Assembly (NCBI GenBank): GCA_964654995.1
Contig: CAZZKF010000101.1
Span: 1 to 6,264 of the forward strand
Length of the DNA stretch: 6,264 nt
Source of the DNA: CAZZKF01 sp964654995
GTDB lineage: Bacteria > Pseudomonadota > Alphaproteobacteria > CAZZKF01
Reading direction: 5' to 3'
The translations under genes and the position numbers were made by a program. Of this stretch, positions 5,627 through 6,264 are shown one piece after another. Every line of letters starts with the position of its first letter. Position 1 is the stretch's first letter. The notes beneath the pieces are model-generated. The model saw only the letters and a program-made list of their open reading frames with translations. It ran no database searches and was not told the origin of the DNA.

Positions 5627-5661
5627 TGTTCATCGACGGTTCAGAATCAATGATCTAGATT
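5627..5661 (+). promoter_or_regulatory. PhoP-like direct-repeat box plus -10, promoter of the lipoprotein gene
   Basis: The half-sites TGTTCA (5627-5632) and GGTTCA (5638-5643) are separated by 5 nt, then 12 nt lead to TAGATT (5656-5661), a four-of-six -10 match. Compared with the box before the PepSY gene, 12 of 17 box positions are identical and both spacings are exactly the same. It begins 17 bp after the sensor kinase stop, so the lipoprotein can be transcribed on its own. The predicted start at about 5668 leaves a leader of about 48 nt. The inference is that the neighbouring response regulator activates this gene, as PhoP does with slyB in E. coli. Confidence 0.7.
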
Positions 5662-5704
5662 ACCCGTCAGGACAGGGCCTCAAGTGCGGGCCGCCTGGAG
5701 TTAT

Positions 5705-5712
5705 GGAGGTGA
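5705..5712 (+). promoter_or_regulatory. Near-ideal Shine-Dalgarno sequence of the lipoprotein gene
   Basis: GGAGGTGA is fully complementary to the anti-Shine-Dalgarno tail of 16S rRNA, and its GGAGG core ends 6 nt before the ATG at 5716. It fixes the start codon and predicts high expression, as is usual for abundant envelope lipoproteins. It contrasts with the PepSY gene, which has no such site. Confidence 0.85.
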
Positions 5713-5715
5713 GCC

Positions 5716-6186
5716 ATGAAGAAGATCGCGGTTATGATCGCCGTTGCCGCCGTCATCCTCGCCGGCTGCGAAGGGACCGGGCAGAAACAGCAGATGGGCA
5801 CCATCATCGGCGCCGGCCTCGGGGCGCTGGCCGGGTCCCAGATCGGTCACGGCAAGGGTCAGCTCGCCGCGGTTGCGATCGGCACCCTGATCGGCGCCGG
5901 CATCGGCAGCGAGGTCGGCAAGTCGCTCGACAAGGCGGACCGTCTGGCCCTCGAACAGGCCAACCAGAAGGCCTTTGAATACAACCCCTCGGGCACCGCC
6001 GAGACCTGGTACAACCCGGATTCCGGCAACTCCGGCTCGGTGGTTCCCAAGCCCGCCTTCAAGAACAGCGACGGGCAGTACTGCCGCGAGTTCACCCAGA
6101 CGATCACCGTCGGCGGCGAGACCCATCAGGGCTATGGCACGGCGTGTCGCCAGCCCGACGGAAGCTGGAAGATCGTCAGCAACTGA
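5716..6186 (+). CDS. Glycine-zipper outer-membrane lipoprotein, 17 kDa surface antigen / SlyB-like
   Basis: The gene encodes a 156-residue lipoprotein. A short signal peptide (MKKIAVMIAVAAVI) leads to the lipobox L15-A16-G17-C18, so Cys18 should be lipidated after signal peptidase II cleavage. Glu at position +3 and Gly at +4, with no Asp at +2, are compatible with sorting to the outer membrane. Residues 28-68 form a glycine-zipper 2TM region with GxxxG-like spacing (IIGAGLGALAG, then TLIGAGIGSEVG). The C-terminal domain (about 88-156) contains Cys123, Cys144 and the pattern CREFTQTITVGGETHQGYGTAC, close to the rickettsial 17 kDa antigen family. Both cysteines could form a disulfide in the periplasm. 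It has its own promoter, probably under the adjacent two-component system, and is followed by hairpin repeats. Its role is presumably structural or protective for the envelope; no enzyme motif is present. Confidence 0.92.
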   Translation: MKKIAVMIAVAAVILAGCEGTGQKQQMGTIIGAGLGALAGSQIGHGKGQLAAVAIGTLIGAGIGSEVGKSLDKADRLALEQANQKAFEYNPSGTAETWYNPDSGNSGSVVPKPAFKNSDGQYCREFTQTITVGGETHQGYGTACRQPDGSWKIVSN

Positions 6187-6195
6187 ACGCCCACG

Positions 6196-6257
6196 CCCCA
6201 TCCCTTTCCCAGAAGGGGCACACCCTCACCCCATCCCTCTCCCGTCAAGGGAGAGGG
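6196..6257. repeat. Tandem C-rich repeat with hairpins (dispersed-repeat type)
   Basis: The 15-mer at 6196-6210 (CCCCATCCCTTTCCC) recurs at 6229-6243 (CCCCATCCCTCTCCC) with one mismatch and a 33 bp offset. Each copy is followed by a G-rich arm: AAGGG (6213-6217) pairs with CCCTT (6202-6206), and GGGAGAGGG (6249-6257) pairs with CCCTCTCCC (6235-6243). The block resembles the C-rich/G-rich intergenic palindromes scattered through many proteobacterial genomes, and it begins 10 bp after the lipoprotein stop. Further copies may lie beyond the right edge. Confidence 0.7.
6235..6257 (+). terminator. Strong hairpin, possible terminator of the lipoprotein gene
   Basis: A perfect 9 bp stem (6235-6243 with 6249-6257) encloses a GTCAA loop, about 50 bp after the lipoprotein stop codon. 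What follows is AGGTTCT, which is only weakly T-rich, and the window ends there. It could terminate transcription or act as a 3' mRNA-stabilising hairpin, and it is part of the repeat block rather than a dedicated terminator. Confidence 0.45.
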
Positions 6258-6264
6258 AGGTTCT

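Noticed and set aside
5653..5660. The 8 bp palindrome ATCTAGAT upstream of the lipoprotein gene as an operator
   Set aside because: It overlaps the proposed -10 hexamer, is short, and has no counterpart in the matched promoter at 3083-3117, so chance is the simpler explanation.

Overview
This 6.3 kb window is GC-rich chromosomal DNA with five complete genes and one gene cut by the left edge. The codon use, the Usp/FNR-type regulation, the PhoP/FeuP-like two-component pair and the rickettsial 17 kDa-type lipoprotein together suggest an alphaproteobacterium, perhaps Rhodospirillales- or Hyphomicrobiales-like. That assignment is inference, as there is no rRNA or other marker gene here. I see no mobile element, CRISPR array, tRNA or rRNA.

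Layout. Positions 1-1473 (minus) hold a two-domain protein with an N-terminal aminoglycoside-phosphotransferase-like kinase and a C-terminal P-loop kinase; its C-terminus lies outside the window. A 162 bp divergent spacer separates it from a short single-domain universal stress protein (1636-2070, plus). Converging on that gene with only 19 bp between them is a tandem-domain universal stress protein (2090-2965, minus). Its promoter region carries a perfect FNR/FixK-type box, TTGAT-N4-ATCAA, at the distance expected for an anaerobically activated class II promoter.

From 3124 to 5610 (plus) runs a tightly overlapped operon: a small exported PepSY-domain protein, an OmpR/PhoP-family response regulator and a membrane sensor histidine kinase of the PhoQ/FeuQ type. 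Downstream, in its own transcription unit, lies a glycine-zipper lipoprotein of the 17 kDa surface antigen / SlyB-like class (5716-6186). The window ends in a C-rich and G-rich repeat that forms hairpins.

The most interesting signal is non-coding. The operon and the lipoprotein gene are each preceded by a direct repeat of the form TRTTCA-N5-KGTTCA, followed after exactly 12 nt by a TAnnnT -10 hexamer. This is the architecture of an enterobacterial PhoP box. It suggests that the response regulator activates both its own operon and an envelope lipoprotein, as PhoP does with slyB in E. coli. At the operon the geometry puts the transcription start at or next to the ATG, implying a leaderless mRNA. 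The operon's promoter and the FNR-controlled stress gene share one 158 bp divergent control region that also contains a 17 bp dyad.
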